Positions 1-13,488 of a DNA stretch of 64,000 nt are shown here, piece by piece. Below the pieces are notes generated by a model. The model worked only from the letters and a program-made list of their open reading frames with translations. It ran no database searches and was not told where the DNA came from. Origin of the DNA: Agelaius tricolor (lineage: Eukaryota > Chordata > Aves > Passeriformes > Icteridae); assembly GCA_023055355.1 (NCBI GenBank), contig JALJCS010000002.1:82361001-82425000 (forward strand), read 5' to 3'. The translations under genes were made by a program, and so were the position numbers. The stretch's first letter is position 1; each line of letters starts with the position of its first letter.

Positions 1-764
1 GCAATAAAGCTTTTCTGGATAGCATCAGCATCCTCATCAATTTAGTCAAATGTCACTGCGGGAAATTAAACAGATAACATTTTAAGAGACTAAAACTATA
101 TTTGTTCTAGGATCAGATAATCAGGAAGCCACTCCAGTAAGAAAGTTGCTATTGATTTGGTGTAAAAAAATGATACTGTTCAAAATCCTATAGAAGTATA
201 CAGTTTCATAATTGTGATGGTTTAACAACTTAGATTCAACATCTCTACAGAAGAATAAAGGACAAAAAGAAGCTTGTAAACAAAGTCAAAAGTAAGAAGA
301 AATTTCAATAAGCAGTTTGACAAGAGACAGGAAAATGGAGCTAAGAATAAATGTTCAGTTGTTCATCCAGCATTGACAGTAATCAGGAGTCTTCCACTTG
401 GGTTTGTGTAATTCAGCATAGATATGAGTCATAAAACAGGTTCTGTGAGTACAAAAACAAATTATGACTGGAACGGTACATACACCTCCGAGTCCCTGGT
501 CAGTGATATAGCAGGTGAAATTCAAGGTGTATGGGGAAAAAATCCAACCAAACATTTTTTGTACACATGTAAAACCAGTGTGACCTGCGTACAACCACTC
601 AGGAGCAAAGTTCTTGTCTGAATAATAAATCCATGAAAATATAAGCTCAACATGCAGAACAAGTCAAAAATGGAAAACCAATTGTTAAGAAGCATTGAGA
701 AAGAAAGCAGGGGAGAGAGAAGAAAATGTCATTGTGCCACTATTAAAATACATGGCTTACCCTC
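1..764. other. AT-rich non-genic stretch, nothing recognised
   Basis: No gene or known repeat was recognised. Short open frames occur on both strands around 355-620, but they overlap in antisense and lack any recognisable motif, so they are probably chance. The purine-rich part at about 650-730 leads into the CR1 fragment that follows and could be its unrecognisable 5' extension. Confidence 0.5.
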
Positions 765-1115
765 AGCTAACAGCACTGTTCTTCAGGGGTTGATGCTAGG
801 TCCGATACTGTTTGACAGCACTGCTGACCTCCATGGTGAAGAAATGCAGACACTCAGATTTACAGATAATACAAGACCAGGAAGAGTGGTTAACATTTCA
901 GAGTCTACTATTCAGAGGGATTTTATCAAGCTGAGGGAATAGGATATCTGAAGTTCAAAAATGGCAAATGCAGAACCTAACTAGCACAGATTAATAAAGG
1001 CTGGGGCCTGGCTGGCTGGGGAGCAGCTTTACAGAGGAGGAAAGAAAGGCTCTTGAACAAGTTGAGCATGAGGCAGCTGTGTGTCCTTGCACTTGTCACA
1101 GTAAAATGAAGGGGA
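765..1115 (+). repeat. CR1 LINE fragment, decayed ORF2 reverse-transcriptase region
   Basis: This is a decayed piece of ORF2 from a CR1 non-LTR retrotransposon. The peptide LQGLMLGPILF matches the CR1 block normally reading PQGSVLGPILF. It is followed by FTDNTR, where the catalytic F/YADDT box should be, and then by QRDFIKLRE, matching the usual QRDLDKLE segment. The match continues past a stop codon: the parts around 1010-1115 correspond to the CR1 stretch encoding the AEKDLGVLVDNKLNMSQQ-type motif. Loss of the second catalytic aspartate (ADD to TDN), stops and small indels show that it is dead. The 5' boundary is uncertain by tens of bases. The match fades after about 1115 and the CR1 3' end is absent. 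Confidence 0.72.
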
Positions 1116-3664
1116 GAGAAAAATGCACTGATGCTCCATGAAAGGCTGTAACTATTCCTATTCAATAGAAGGTGACGCACTTATTAAAAGAATATCATAG
1201 CCCTAATTTTGCATTTCTTTTCTTCACAGGTCAAGTGGAAAGTTAAAATTTATGAACACACCAATCTACAACTGGAAAAAAAATGCTGAGATTGGCTCAG
1301 GGGAAAGAGTCAGAACAATCACTTTTTAGGACTCTAAACTGCTTTGAAAGAATAACAAAACAGCCATAAATTATCTCACCTAAAGCAGTTTTTAAAGAAG
1401 TAGGAAAATGAGAGCTGATTCTTCTCCAAGCTTATTAAAAAGGGTGCATAAACTAATATTGCTGTCAAAATTGCCTAAAGAATTTCTGTGTGGCTACCAA
1501 TGATTTTTAGAAAGTATAAATTAGAATGACTATTCAATTTACTAAGTAGAAGCACATAGTGAATGCTCAGCAACATCATCAGGATACTTGAACTTGTAAG
1601 ATTTACTATGGTTTTTTCCTTTTCTGTGTTATTGTTGAAATCTTTCTTAAACATAAGCAGTACTCATTGGAAGAATATATCTGTGTGGTTTTGACTGAGA
1701 TTAAATCCTCATCTCAGGTCTTCTAGAAAATGATTAGACTAAGAAAGGGAATGTCATCTCTATTGAAACACACACAGGTACAAGAGACAATTATCTATCT
1801 GCAGTAAGTATATAATAATCTATTACATATCGTAATAACTGAAACCACCTAAACTCCAGACTGATGACAGTTTTAGTGAACAAGGACAAAAAACCCTTGT
1901 GGTGGTGCATCCTGCGTCCTTCTCCCCACCATTCTTCTGTGTATGGTCTGCCTATGTACTGGGCTATAGAGTGAATTTGCCGGTGAATTCTGTTAAATCA
2001 CTTTCACAAGTTTATATTAAAACCTGCTTTTTGCCAATACCTTTGGCAGTGATTATTTAATTGGCCACACCACTCATTCACAACAAACCATTATATACAT
2101 TAAAAATATAAGGGACTCTGGATACATATATAAAAGAAGTGTAAAAGAAATAAAGATTATGTTATTTTCATCATTTCTGTATCCTAAGGTATTTAGAAAG
2201 TGCAGGCAAAAGTTAAGCTCCACATGTTTTTCAGTATCTGAAACATGAAAAATGAACTGGTGATTTGGCCTAAAGTAAGGTGGAAATTGCTTTTCAAGAT
2301 GAAGACTCTTTCTGTGTAGAATAATTGGTGGAAGTGTAAATGATGCTTGTTGAATAATTAGAAATCAGATTATTTGTAACACTTCAAAAAGTAGAAATAA
2401 AAAGAATTATGAACTTTGAGGAAAAACTAGTCAAATCATATATCCTTGGTGTTGAAGATACCATTAGACTGTAAATAACACATTTGCATTCAAGATCACT
2501 GAACAAGAAATAGAAGTTACTGAAGACATTTCACCAGGATTATTTTTTTTCTACTAGATACTGCATAATTTTGTGTAGTTAAAAGCATAATGCATGTAAG
2601 AAATCACATGATCAAAACTAAACTGAGGTCAAGAAGAACTGTCTGACTGCAAAACAAATAATTGCTGACATTTTGCATTACTTGAGAACAACAGGTCACA
2701 AGCAGAAACTGAAATTAACAAAAAGAGAAATACATTAAACAGAATCTGGCTAACCTGAAGTTGCACTTTATTTGGCTTAGTAAGAGAAAGTGCCTTGTGT
2801 CCTACTTCTGCTGACAAAAAATGACTAAACTGTGGTCTGAAATCATAAAGATGCTCATGCCTATAAATACGTCAGAGTAAAAGAACCTTAAGAATAGTGC
2901 TGGGCCTTCTTAATTACTTGTGAAAAAAGAATATGAACTTCTGGGCCAACTAATTTAAACTCATCATACAGGAATGGACAGAAATACAAGAAAAAGCTTT
3001 TGAAGAAGTAAAGAGAATAATTTCAAATTCTCCATTAATGAAATTGTATAACCCAATGGAAAGTCTAAGTTTAGAAAGTGACACATTACAGAGTAGTTAG
3101 GGAACTACATTAATGCAGAGAGAATGTCTAAAAGCACTTATGAGCTGTTATTTCTTAGGTAATGAATGAGAAAGAATTAGCACTACACCTTTACAAAACT
3201 GACTAGAATCTTTCACAAGCTCTGTCAGGATAAAAAAAGCTGTACAGTGTCATGTCCCCTCAACTTTGCTTAGATTTTAAATATCTGAAAGCATTATTTT
3301 AAATGAAGAATGGAAAATTGGTTCATCAGCATCCCCATCTAACAGGGTCTGGCACAGTTAGGATCTCCTGCAATGCTTTGCCAAACCCTACGACAATGCA
3401 ATTGTCAGACCTGTTCCTTCCATACAGTTAGTGTCCCCCATAATCAGAAATTAAACCTGTAAAGATATATTGCATTTTTCTCATCAGAATAATGTCACCT
3501 TTTCTCTTGAAAGACTCTTCAGTTTCTCTATACTTTTTCACCCAAAACACTCAGTACTCCAAAGAACCTGTATCAAGCAAACCAAATTTGAATAGTCACC
3601 ACTTTCAATACAATTGCATTCCCAGAGTTAGCTTAAACTTTAACACATTTCACTTTTAAATTCT
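1116..3664. other. AT-rich non-genic stretch, nothing recognised
   Basis: No gene, RNA gene or classifiable repeat was seen. The composition is AT-rich, with scattered A and T runs. Open frames are at chance length and have no motif or supporting splice context. Confidence 0.5.
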
Positions 3665-4010
3665 TGAAGTCAGGGTTCCTCATGTGACAGCAGTTCTCTG
3701 AGGTTTGGGGACACCAGGACTGCCCAAGTCAGCAGAGCAGGGCAGCCCTTGGCATCCCAGCCATCCCCAGCACCTCATCCAGAGGCAAGGCAGCCAGGGA
3801 GCACTGAGGCAGCCCCAGGCATGTCCTTGGGCGTGGGATGCAGCCAGGCAGGAATGTCACCCCACATGAAGGGGTGAGGAACAGGCCCTGTGAGGGAAAC
3901 CAGGGTCAGACATGGTCCCAGACTGGCCAGGAAGGGCATTTGCAGGAGAGTTAGGTTTGGTTAGGCTCACTTAACAGCTGGTCACAGACACAATAGATAT
4001 TTCTGAACAA
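3665..4010. other. Unclassified GC-rich islet, possible old repeat
   Basis: A block of roughly 300 bp is visibly richer in G+C than its surroundings. It has many CAG, CCAG and GGCA words (for example CAGCCATCCCCAGCACC near 3760) and few CpG dinucleotides. It has no long open frame. The edges are abrupt: AT-rich DNA lies on both sides. Such islets in a bird gene desert are usually remnants of an LTR or another dispersed repeat, but I cannot match it to a family and see no clear terminal duplication. It does not look like a CpG-island promoter, because CpG is depleted. Confidence 0.4.
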
Positions 4011-7000
4011 AAGCTCTTCTCTGGGTATTCCCAAGAAATCTCTGATCCCTAGGTGGTCAGAGGTAACAACTGAGCACCCAGCTGCTGGTTCAGTGGGGAT
4101 ACAGATATTCAACATGATTCTGCTTAAATCTCAACTCTAACAGATGCTCCCACAATCCAATTAATAAGTCTCCAATTAACAAACAGGACCTGGTCAGTAG
4201 CCATGTTGAATATGGTGACTGAATCACAGAGCAGCAGAAGAGCTTCCACTGTGTGACAACAAAACAGCAGAGATACAAGTATGGGTACACTGGTTGATTG
4301 GTGACAAAGACATAAAATGTTAGTGTCTTTGTGAGATAGAGAATATCTTAATTATTGTATCTTCTAGGTAACACATGTATATGTAAGATACAGTTTCCGA
4401 TTGTTTTCAAAGGCAGATTTCAGCCTTTTATGGACAGAATTAGTTTAATTTGTGATGATACTTTCTTTTATAAAACTCAGAACAGTGTAATTTCGAATAG
4501 TTAAGATGGAAAAAGGAGAAAGATCAATTTAGTCCTTCAAAAATTCCAGGTAAATTTTTGCCTTTGTATAACTATTGGTCAGGAAAATCACTGAGATCAT
4601 AAAGGATCCTGAGACCAAGCCAAAATACAAAATGGATTCAGTGTGTCTATAATGATATTTTACTTTGTCTGCAATTTTTGCCCTTAGCAATTGCCCCAAA
4701 GGTCCTTCCAGGAAGAAGTCTAAATCATCTTCTTAGTTCAGAGATGGTCACCTATGGTAGTTATAAACAAGCAAACAAAAAGAAATGGTGTGGCAGCCTG
4801 GTATACAATGCCATGAAACACCCACATTTCACAGGAGTGGATACCTGCACTCCCAAGAAATTTGAGTTCATTTTTATCTGTATCTAAAAGTGCCTTGCTG
4901 TCTGAGGTTTCCCTTCACATCCAAAGCAGTGCAACCTTGTATCAGAGCTAAATATAGATTGCACCAGACTTAAATAAGAACGAGGAAAGCTAGCAAGTCT
5001 GGTATTCAGGCTGACCTCAAGTTCACACTGCACAAATTAGATTCACCCAAAACTTCATTTTAGCAAATAATATTCCAACCTCTGAACACAATACCAGGTG
5101 ACAGTATTTGACAAGAACTTTTTAATTTCTTATTCAGTACTTAGCTAATCCAAAAGCAAGCAGGACATATGCAGTGCCAAAAGTCATGCAGGAAAAATGC
5201 TGAAACAGTTTATCTCTTTATGAATATTCATGAAATTATTTTAGAAAAACACAATATTTTTTATGACTGCTTTGTTATAGTCTACCTTAACACTAAACAC
5301 ATTACAAAATATAAATCTTTAAGCAGATAAGGATAGAAAATGTGATTTTTTATGAATAGTCTCAGTTGCCAAGGATAACCTTCTCTCAGAACTTAAACAT
5401 GAAAATAAAGCATAAGAACTTAGGAGAACTAAAAGGTTTTCCAGCTATATAAAATTACATGCCTTTGTATTCCACCCCAAGAGAGTTTAACATTGAAAAT
5501 AAGTAATTTTAATCAATGCAGTTACTAACTTTTAGTATAGAAGGACATTTAGGTGGCAGAAAGATATATGCTAAGAATAAGAATTAAACTGTTTCACCTA
5601 ACTACTCATAGTACTATAGCCAAACTCAGCAGAAGCTGCTAAATCAATTTGAGCAGCTAGTACCTATGGTGCCTTATTTTTCCATAGATACAATAATGAC
5701 AGCACCACCCATACATAAGTCCTTTCAACTGCAGGGTAGGCACATTATTAGAGTTACAACCCACATACAAACATTCATCCACTTACTAGTGACAACTGAG
5801 TTCTGATTATGTTACGTATCTGAATGAAAGACAAAGAACTGCAGGCATTGAATAGCTAACAGAATAATTCATTTTTTAGAAGAATATTGAATGTGACAAG
5901 TAATAGGTTTCAAATGTACCTAAGACATATTTTTGCATATTCCCAAAGCTAGAAAATTCCACATGACTAAATTTGTGGTTAACAACTCCTTGAGTCTGCC
6001 TGCAAGCACTTACATTGTCATCTTTGAGCACAGTAGGAACAACTGAAAAATCAACAGAGTTGCCCAAGGTTTTCTGAGAAAATTACACACTGGAGAAAAT
6101 AGACTGTGATTGTGCTGTAAAATCCCAGCAACTCTCAACCAAAGGCTGCAGAATGGAAACAAAAACATTCCCAATGCACTCAATGACTGTATCCAAACAT
6201 CTAAAAAAATCTGATGTAAGAATCTCTCCTTTATTATAACACTGATATTATTTCAAAATGTTTGTACAGTAATCTACACTTGGTGGAAACTCTGCATAAT
6301 TGTCTTACTGTACTTGCATAGAATTTCAAAATTTGGCATCAAATCAAATTTTGGGAGGCCATTGTTTCTTTTCCACTGACTTTGATGTCTTACTGATATT
6401 CTATTAGACAGCAATATAAAATCAAAGCAACAGTTAGAAAATTAGAGAGGCACTTGTCAAAGGCGGTTAGTGTAGGAAAAATTAGTATAACAAATATTTT
6501 TAAGAGCTGCTCTTTAAAATTACAACTTTCAATTCATATTTAGCATTATAGATGAATTACCTTCTTGAACACCTACCAGACTTGCTGGGCACAGTGAGGA
6601 CACTTGAGCACCTGAAAACTTGGGCTGGAGTCCATGTGAGTGACATATGTTGATTGGCTCTCTTAATCCTGAGCAGGCTTCTTGTCGTGTACTTAAATAT
6701 GGATATAAGTATCTAATTTTAAGCCTCGGGGTCTGAAGGGCAGTTAAATATGTTTCTGCTTGAAAATGACACTTTGTATATCAATAATAATCCACAAAGT
6801 TGAGATCTGCCAGAGGGAAAAAAAAAAATGAAATGACCTGGTTATGCTGAAGATATGAATATCTCCAGATTTGCTTTAGGACTAGAGCCCTCACATGAAC
6901 AATATTCTACAAATGATGAAGTGATGCTTTGCCAACAGACACCAGATGGTTGTTAAATGACAGATGAGAGTCTACATTGGATAGAGTCAACAAACCAGGC

Positions 7001-9860
7001 TGTAACATATGTAAAACTAGTAATCCATATGCACGTTTCAGAGACTAAGAACTCACTGGTGATTATAAAAAGTTACTTCAAAATCATTCCATTTTCAAGA
7101 TTTACTTTGCCTCAGCATTTTCCTGGTTGAAACCATGTCTTTATCATTTACCTTCTAGTGGTAAATGCTAATATCCTCACATGTGATGAGAGAGAGAACT
7201 GAGTTGTCTGATGAGGAAAGGCTTTGTCCTTTTACTTTGTCCTCTCAGTAAATGAAAGGAGGATCATCCTATTGACTCACATGGGAATTCTGTTTGATAT
7301 TGCAAGAGATGATGACTTATCAGCAATTTCATGTGGCTGCTAATCAGAATAAGGCACAGAATCACAATACTAGGGCACGTACACCTACGTCACAGTGTTA
7401 CCCGGATCTGGCCCTTCATGGGTTGTTGGTAAAAAAGGAACAAAAACAACATTTTCATTTTTAAAGTATATATTTCTGGCAGGTATTAGTGAAAAGAAAA
7501 GAAAATTAGTCTTAATTTTGAAAGTCAAACAATATTTTATTTGATTAAGTTGCTTTAGCAGCAGGAGATACTATCTAGGAAGATGTATTTTTATTTCTAC
7601 AAGAGGTAAATTTTGGTATTAGTTAAAAGTTCTTTTGCAGATATAAGACCCAATCAGGAGCTGAAAAAATGTCAAGAAAGGATTTTTCCACTGTGAAAAA
7701 GTATTTGGTTTATTTTTTTCCTTTTTCTTATCAGTAGGAGATTATAAAAACTGTTTCCTTTTGCAGCATTCTGAATATGATTTTGTGTTTTAACTACTGT
7801 TGAAATCTTTATCTGGAAACAAGCTTGTGAAATTTCTTATTTTTCAGTTACATCTTTCAGCTTTGCTCTGGGGTTTAAAATACCAGCTGAGGTACAAGTC
7901 AAAAATCTGTGCATACAGGCTGGTTTCTAATATTCCAGAAATTAATATCTGTGTTCCATTTCAACAGAAGATTAAAAAATCTCCTAAAGTTTACCTTGAC
8001 CAAAGGAAGCATATAGGTAATTAATTGTTTCCGCCAGAACCCTTGCAAGTGAAAAGAAAAATGTAATGATTGACAATATTGCAGAGAATATGAAAATCAT
8101 ATTCTGGTTTTGACAGTGGAACCCCCAGGCCTTTTCTGTTTTATTTCCAGATTGATTTAAAGTCCACTGAATTTTGATTGACTTTTTTTATTGTGTAATT
8201 TAGAAACAGGAGTGTGAAAAATATTTTTGTTTGTGTATGTTTATTAATATTGACTGTATTTTACACATGCATGTGAGTACGTGAATTTGAGGTGGGATAT
8301 AGCTTTAGAGGGCTTTTCATCTTTGTATTGATGTTAAATTCCTTTACAGCCTTTTTTTATAAAGTGCTCATGCATGAAAATATAATTCTTGCTGTTCTTT
8401 CATTTATACCTGATAGTATTTCTTACCTGTTCTGGGCCCAAGAAGCTTGGTACAGTACTGTAGGGAGAACAGAATAATGATCCCAATTAATAATAGATAA
8501 GAAAAAGATAATAAAGAATGGGGTCAGAACATGACATTGCCCTTAATCCTTAGGCTGCAAGGTGACCTCTCTGTACACCAAGTGAAAGCACTCGAGGAAT
8601 ATAAGCCTGTAGATTTTATGTTGTTTTTTCTGCACTGTGTTAGAAAACTGGAACAGAAAAATTAGGATCTCAAGAACTGGAAGAGGCTGAGAATTTAGAT
8701 AAGTATGGTATATCTTTCTTTGTCACTGCCTGTGTCTTTTGTTGTCATCATAGTTGTCATCACAGTATTCATCATACTCTGGGGAGTAGGTAGTGTCACC
8801 AGCACATGCCAGCAATTTAGGAGCAACAGGTGTGTAAGGAAGGGTCCCAAATGCTCATGCACCATTGCAAATGTAAAGATGAGTCATGTATGGCAAGGCC
8901 CAAGAGGATACCTGGTTGATATGAATATCACAGCTGAGGATAAGGATGAGAATATTTCTTGCTGACATTATATAAACAGACATCAGCTGAGACTGATGCT
9001 AACACTTTTCTTTCTGGCTATATGATATCAAGCTTCTGTGATAGGTATTAATATACACAGAACATTTACATACATGTTCCAGATCTAACTTTCAGTACGA
9101 GGGAAAATGTGGCATCAGAAAATGAAACAAACAAGCTGAATATAGCAAAATGCTAGGATAGTTCTGGGAGGCATGAAGAAAATAATTTTGGAAAGAATGT
9201 CTACTTCACTTTGGTAAAAACTGGGAAACCTTGGATCTTTATAGCAGTTTTCAGAGTGAATACCAAAGCCATGGGGAAAACCCACAAGAACCTCTTACCA
9301 CAGAAGTGTGGATAATACTTCAGCACAGGCAGAAATTAATGCTCAGTATCAACCTGGTCAAGGAAATGAACGCATCTATTCACTTCTGAAACTCTACTTT
9401 ACAACCTGTAAGTTGTAAGTATGTCTCAGTAAATGATCTCTCTCATTATTTGTCTCATCATAGTGACAAAAATCTTTCTTAAATCAGTGGATTTGGGTGA
9501 CCATAAAGACCTATCAAGGTGCCCAACATTCTATAAACAGGGCAGAAGCATCTAAATATGTATTTCCTTTAACATTTAAAAAAATATGTTATTGTCTTAT
9601 TAGCGCAAGCTTCTTAATTTCTTGATTTTTTAATGCAGAGTTAAGTGGAAAGTCAAAATTATGTTTTCATTTACTTTCAACTTGACATCTAAAAAGCTTT
9701 AATGTGACTTTGAAAATAATTAGAAATGTGCCACTCACTGATAGTGGCAGAGATCAAGAAAAGTGACAAAACCACATTTTAAGAACATTAACAGTCCTGC
9801 ACAGTTGCACGGTCCTGCATGCAGAAATGTGAAAAAGTCTTCACCTCAGCTCAAAACTGA
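4011..9860. other. Long AT-rich non-genic stretch, nothing recognised
   Basis: Nearly 6 kb with no recognisable gene or dispersed repeat. It contains only short A/T runs and chance open frames. One of these, near 8705-8965, is hydrophobic because of a CAT/GTT-rich stretch and is not a credible gene. A conserved noncoding element could be here, but it cannot be seen from one sequence. Confidence 0.5.
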
Positions 9861-12800
9861 GTTTATATATTCATGCCTTATTTACCCCTCTGTACTGCAG
9901 CTGAACACTCCCTCCATTTCCAGCTGCCTTGCCTGAGCAAGGCAGGGCACTGGGAACACCAGCACTCTCCATGCTCCTGGTTTTTGTGTAATGCTGCATG
10001 CCAGGCAGAAGCAGCAGTTCAGAAGAAAGCTGATTTGCTAATGTGCTCCACCAAGGATAAATCAACTACCTATAAATATTCAAATAAATGAAATGTGCAG
10101 CTGCCTTTTTAGATGGCCACAACCTGGTCAAATATAACTGGATTTTGTATAAAAAAATATACTTTTCCCCTACAAAGCACCATTCCTTTGAAACACAGAC
10201 AGGCATGGAAGCACACATTTCAAGCATGTACCCAAATATCCCTTCAAAAATCTTTTAATGTTTCTTTGATGTGGGAAAATTTGCCTTAAATTCAATCTAA
10301 CTGAACAGCTTTTGCTGAAATTATGAAAATTAAATATATCTTCAGTAAAATGTATATGCATAGAAATTCTATCCTGAAATGTAACAGAGGTCTTATCAGG
10401 TGAAGAAATGTCTTAGAATGGAAGGTGTCAGCACTTTCTACCTGCTGCCCTTATCATAAACACAATTAAGTAATGTTGCAGCTCTAGAAGTGTTAGTGTT
10501 AAGTACAAGAGAGCATGTTGCAAGTACAAACCCTGATAGTCATCTACCAACTACCACTGCTATCAGGGAGTTGCAGCATGAAACTGCAAATGGATTATTA
10601 CACTTACAAGATACCACCCAAAGTCTGGTAGGCACAGCATAGATAAAACAGAAATAAAAACATTTCCTGGTTTGACAGCAATTTTTCCAAGATATATCCT
10701 GTAATTTTCCTGTCTTCCAGTTTCAGATACATAGGAAGGTATGTATCTGCTATCATAAAAAGTTTTCTTTGTTCATGGTTGCTATTAGTTCATCCCTGAT
10801 GATCTGAAGGAAGATTGCAGAGGGAAAACTCAGGCTGAACACTACATTGCTCAAATCACGGTGTTCTGACTGGGAAATGTGACAAATATGTAGTTTCTGA
10901 AAACTAAAAAGGGTAGTTAACTGTTTTTTTTTTTTTCATTTTGGAGTAATAAAAACGTTACTTTGTTTAACATTTTTCTGAACACAGATCAGGATATTTT
11001 AAGCTGTTAAAGTGTTTGGGGTTTTTTCCCTTTATACCACTTATTCCTAGCAAAAACTACAGTCCCAGGGTGCTAAATCATTGCATTTCCTTCCTAGAAT
11101 AGTTTGTAATAATTATTTGATGTGATAAATAATGTTTGTAAAGGCTTCCTCATCTCAAAAAAAAAAAAAACCCAACAACCCAAAAACCTCACCCTGCATA
11201 CAGTTTCTAAATTGCTTCCCATTAGAACAGATATATGATGTAATATAGAATATATGATATAATATATGATACAATATATATGTTGGATAAAGGTTTCATA
11301 GACTGCAACCTCTTTTGGAGGTTTAGATTTTTAGTTAATCTTTCCTGTTTGATTAAACAGATAGCTCTATTGCTACTGCAAAAATTACATGGTTTATTTT
11401 TGGTGTGCTTTATTTTCTTGGTTATTTTTTTAGAAGCCTCAGTTTCTTACTTATTTATAGATATTTTCATCAGTTGCTCAGTTATAATGTTTAGCTCTGT
11501 AGTGACAGATCACAAGTTCATGCCTCAGAATCAAGAGCAGGCATATTTACAGCAGCACAAATCTTAACATGAATTCATTAATACACAATACTCAAAATAT
11601 TGTTTATTTTTTTAAACATGAAATAAATAATACAAAAAATAATTAAATTCTAGTTTTGAGGAAAAGAAGCTAAATTTTGGGAGAAAAAAGAAGACACTAA
11701 AGTGTATAAAGTAAATACTAATGTAGATATATTTAGAAAAACACAAGTCTTAAAGAATAGTATTTAAATATGTAATAGTATTTCTTCAAAGATTTATTTA
11801 GTATATGTCACTTGCATTTTGTTAATTAGGGTATTGTCAAATAATTTCTCTTGACATAATATAACTACTACAGAGCATTCCCCAAAATATTAGATGAAAA
11901 TATTGAGTATTTAATTTCATTCATTAGTTTAATTAGCTCTGTTTAAAAAAATATCTCTGTAGCATACATCTAATGAAATCAGTAAATTAATAGACAAAAG
12001 ACACATGCACATTGGATTCATTACTCTTCTCAATATCTGAAACACTGATGTATTACAAATATTTTGTGCATTCAGTCACAAAAGGAAGGTACTTAAAATG
12101 ATACCTGTCATAATATTAATTACAAGCTTGATCACAAGAATTCTTAATAGAAATTTTCTCCAATTCTCCTGAATTACTCTTCCAGTTGTATTTGATTTGT
12201 TCTGCTGCTAACAAAATCTTGCCGTTTACTTGGAGTAAACACAAATGACTTCAATAATTTTTAAAGTTTTGCAGAAAAAGAAGTCTGTACTAAGTTTTAA
12301 AGAGATAATTTAAAAAATCATTCTGAAAAATGTGTTCTATGAATTATTCTCTGAGAAATATATCCAACAGTAAAAATTTTAACCAATATGTAACATAAGT
12401 ATTCATATTATTCCCTTGACAGAAAATAATATTATTCTAGTAGAATTCTATTCTAAAGATTTCTGTGACAAACACTGGTGTCACAGAATTATTCAGTACA
12501 TGGTATAGTCTTCTAATATACTTCACTGGAGTATGCACCTCCACTTGAATTCCACTTTTAGATTATATTTTTATGAGCAGTCAAAACACAGAGACTATGA
12601 TCTATGATTTTTAGGGTTTTTTTCCAAGGAAGAGAATGGTCTAAATGTCCTTCTTTAAACTTGTAATATTTCTTGCTTTGATCAATTTCACTTTAGTGTT
12701 GCTTTGACTCTACTGTTTCTTAAAGTCTTGTAGAGAATCTTTTTCTACTAATTCACAGAGTTATTCCACACACATTTCTAGTAAATTCCAAATCACCTTT

Positions 12801-13225
12801 TACTCTTTTGCTGCTTCAATGTTTGATCAATTTTATAGAGAAGTTTAGAGACTCAACAGAAGCAAGGTTATTTTGATGTTCAGTAGAGCTAGAGGAAAAG
12901 AAAACAGATCTGCAGAAGTACATGGTTTCAGTGTAAGCTACAGTTCAGGTTACACTTCAGAACTCAGCTGAAGAAACTAATTCAGTGTTCAGAGGACTTT
13001 GAGGAGGACCTCAGAGACCAGTTTTTTTGTAATTATCTTATTCTACTTTAATGACAATATGAAATGCATAGGTACGAGTTGGGAACTTCTAAAAATTAAA
13101 ACTATTTTCATGGACAGTTTCTAAATAATTGAATGAGGGATCAAAACATAGTATATATCAGTTTCTAAAAGAGATATCAACTGGATTCAAACTGCAAGTT
13201 TTAAACCTAGGAATTTTCTAGTAGT
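9861..13225. other. AT-rich non-genic stretch with simple repeats
   Basis: No gene was recognised. A slightly GC-richer patch lies at about 9880-10060. It has overlapping short open frames on both strands but no identifiable family. The rest holds a 13-base T run (10924-10936), a 14-base A run (11157-11170), an AT minisatellite (11231-11281) and very AT-rich sequence through 12.9 kb. Confidence 0.5.
11231..11281. repeat. Degenerate AT minisatellite
   Basis: About four imperfect copies of a 12-base unit close to ATATATGATATA lie in tandem, with single-base changes and small length differences. It is ordinary AT-rich simple-sequence DNA. Confidence 0.7.
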
Positions 13226-13488
13226 GGATCATAGAATAATAAAATATCCTGAGTTGGAAGTGACCCACAAGGATGACGAATGTCCAGTTCCTGGCCCTGC
13301 ACAGCACCATCCCCAGGAGTCACACCATGTGTCTGAGAGTGTTGTCGAAGCACTTAAACTCTCTCAAGCTTGGTGCTATGAACACTTCCCTGGCAAGGTT
13401 CTTTCAGTGTCCAACTCCCCTCTGGGGGAAGAATCTTTTCTAAAATCCAACCAAAACCTCCCCTTACACAGCTTTAATGAGAATCCAT
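13226..13488 (-). repeat. CR1 LINE 3' end, minus strand
   Basis: This is a CR1 3' terminal fragment in reverse orientation. Read on the plus strand it opens with the inverted CR1 tail (ATCATAGAATAATA), then GAGTTGGAAG, TCCTGGCCCTGCACAGCA, ACTTCCCTGGCAAGG and CCAAAACCTCCCCTTACAC. These match in order the reverse complement of the final ORF2 codons and 3' UTR of CR1. The element is 5'-truncated at about 13488, as is usual for CR1. Substitutions and indels show that it is old and non-functional. The match is good across its whole length. Confidence 0.88.

Noticed and set aside
8705..8965. 86-codon open frame with a hydrophobic N-terminal stretch like a membrane segment
   Set aside because: The hydrophobic part comes from a GTT/GTCATCA-rich low-complexity stretch. 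No start context, family motif or splice support is visible.
11157..11170. A run as a poly-A tail of a processed pseudogene
   Set aside because: No gene-like sequence or flanking duplication was found upstream.
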